From UBA4615 sp044360485 (GTDB lineage Bacteria > Pseudomonadota > Gammaproteobacteria > Burkholderiales > Burkholderiaceae_E), in assembly GCA_044360485.1 (NCBI GenBank), contig JBIKKG010000187.1:1-6858 (forward strand): DNA of 6,858 nucleotides. Direction: 5' to 3'. The translations under genes and the position numbers were made by a program. The first letter of the stretch is position 1. Each line of letters opens with the position of its first letter. Below, one piece after another: positions 6,240 to 6,858 of the stretch. The notes beneath the pieces were generated by a model. That model was not told the DNA's origin. It was given only the letters and a program-made list of their open reading frames with translations, and searched no databases.

Positions 6240-6393
6240 TGCCGAGACACAGCGCCCCCTGGCCGTGGTGGTCATTGGCGGACTGGTGAGCGCCACCCTG
6301 CTGACGCTCATCGTGCTGCCGGTGCTCTTCGTGATGATCGCGCGGCGCTGGCCCTCAGCGCTGGCCAAGCCGGACGCCATGCCCGTACACTGA
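6238..6393 (+). pseudogene. CzcA/CusA-type RND efflux pump, C-terminal remnant (5' part missing)
   Basis: The last 51 codons of a heavy-metal-type RND inner membrane pump. GAETQRPLAVVVIGGL followed by VSATLLTLIVLPVLFVMIARR is the highly conserved end of the final transmembrane helix region in CzcA/CusA proteins, whose full length is over 1000 residues. Upstream of base 6238 the frame stays open to 6049 but reads antisense to the histidine kinase remnant and has no RND character. The hydrophobic helix (about residues 9-35 of the fragment) and a short polar tail are complete, with TGA at 6391-6393. Complete members export Cu/Ag or Co/Zn/Cd as part of a tripartite pump, which this remnant cannot do alone. 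It is the other side of the junction with the kinase remnant. Confidence 0.83.
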
Positions 6394-6442
6394 TGCGTAT
6401 CTGCAGTGCGTTGGGCGCTTGCGCGATTGAGATGGTGCACTG

Positions 6443-6858
6443 ATGTTCGAAGACCAGATTCGCCTCGCCATGCCACTGCGGGGGCATGCAGCCTCGCGGG
6501 TCAGACGATCATTCCTGGGAGGATGTGCCGTGCTGTTGGCCGGCGCATGGCTGAGTGCCGCACCACCCGCCCTCAGCGCCGAGCTTCCAATCTTCGACGC
6601 CCATATCCATTACAGCCACGACGCCTGGAAAGCCGTGCCGCCAAAAGAAGCCGTCGCCTTGTTGCGCAAGGCGGGGCTGCGCAAGGCCATGGTGTCGAGC
6701 TCGTCCGATGAAGGCACCCAACTGCTGGTCGCCGAAGCCCCGGATCTGATCGTTCCGTCGTTGCGCCCCTATCGCGCACGCGGCGAAATCGGCACCTGGG
6801 TGCGCGATGACACGGTGGTCGCGCATCTGGAATCCAGGCTGGCGCGCTACCGCTATGC
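6443..6858 (+). CDS. Exported amidohydrolase-family protein, N-terminal part (partial)
   Basis: The frame from the ATG at 6443 stays open to the window end (138 codons seen). The mature part begins LPIFDAHIHYSHDAW, where DAHIH (52-56) is the first strand and HxH metal motif of amidohydrolase TIM barrels; AVALLRKAGLRKAMVSSSSDEG and APDLIVPSLRPYR fit the following helix and strands. Residues 10-46 form an export signal: RVRRSFLGG (19-27) resembles a Tat motif, then a hydrophobic stretch and ALSA as likely cleavage site, giving a periplasmic enzyme. A GAGA at 6429-6432 favours the 6443 start; the ATG at 6470 is the alternative and keeps the signal. It lies 49 bp after the RND remnant stop on the same strand, so it may be a former downstream gene of the lost efflux operon. 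The remaining metal ligands lie outside the window and the substrate is unknown. Confidence 0.8.
   Translation, partial: MFEDQIRLAMPLRGHAASRVRRSFLGGCAVLLAGAWLSAAPPALSAELPIFDAHIHYSHDAWKAVPPKEAVALLRKAGLRKAMVSSSSDEGTQLLVAEAPDLIVPSLRPYRARGEIGTWVRDDTVVAHLESRLARYRY

Noticed and set aside
6515..6526. Possible lipobox LGGC in the amidohydrolase signal
   Set aside because: The Cys comes before the hydrophobic core instead of after it, so lipoprotein processing is unlikely; ALSA further on fits signal peptidase I cleavage.
1..6858. CRISPR arrays, tRNA or rRNA genes, insertion sequences, integrases, defence genes
   Set aside because: No regularly spaced repeats, no tRNA-like folds, and no transposase or nuclease motifs were seen; the scar near 6239 has no visible insertion-sequence ends.

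Overview
The window looks like a stretch of a GC-rich betaproteobacterial chromosome, most likely Burkholderiales (Alcaligenaceae or Comamonadaceae type). The main reason is two Bug-type (TctC-like) periplasmic solute-binding proteins, a family greatly expanded in that order, set among sugar-acid catabolic enzymes. Coding density is high. I see no rRNA, tRNA, CRISPR array, transposase or integrase.

Layout. (1) Bases 2-2266, plus strand: the 3' end of an IlvD/Edd-family sugar-acid dehydratase, a Bug solute-binding protein 13 bp downstream, and a 331-residue cytoplasmic protein that resembles a five-bladed beta-propeller glycosidase and whose start overlaps the Bug stop by one base. These three look like one operon. 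(2) Bases 2297-4235, minus strand: an HpaI/GarL-type class II aldolase followed, after a 157 bp gap, by a second Bug protein. This unit converges on the first across a 30 bp gap holding a 20 bp imperfect palindrome. (3) Bases 4346-5878, plus strand: a full-length UxaA/GarD-type (altronate/galactarate) dehydratase, divergent from the aldolase across a 110 bp control region with repeated CGAAAC half-sites. (4) Bases 5880-6393: a rearrangement scar made of the C-terminal ATPase part of a sensor histidine kinase (minus strand) joined head to head with the last 51 residues of a CzcA/CusA-type RND efflux pump (plus strand). (5) From 6443 to the window end: the start of an exported amidohydrolase-family protein.

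How the genes may work together (inference): Bug proteins capture an organic or sugar acid in the periplasm; the IlvD/Edd and UxaA-type dehydratases turn aldonic or aldaric acids into 2-keto-3-deoxy acids; the HpaI/GarL-type aldolase splits these to pyruvate plus an aldehyde; the propeller protein could release or process a glycosylated precursor. No TctA/TctB membrane subunits and no dedicated regulator are in the window. The exact substrates cannot be read from the sequence.

The most unusual parts are the histidine kinase/RND scar, best explained by one deletion that removed the 5' halves of two divergent operons, and the unassigned propeller protein tightly coupled to a Bug gene. I did not find a clearly new multi-gene system.
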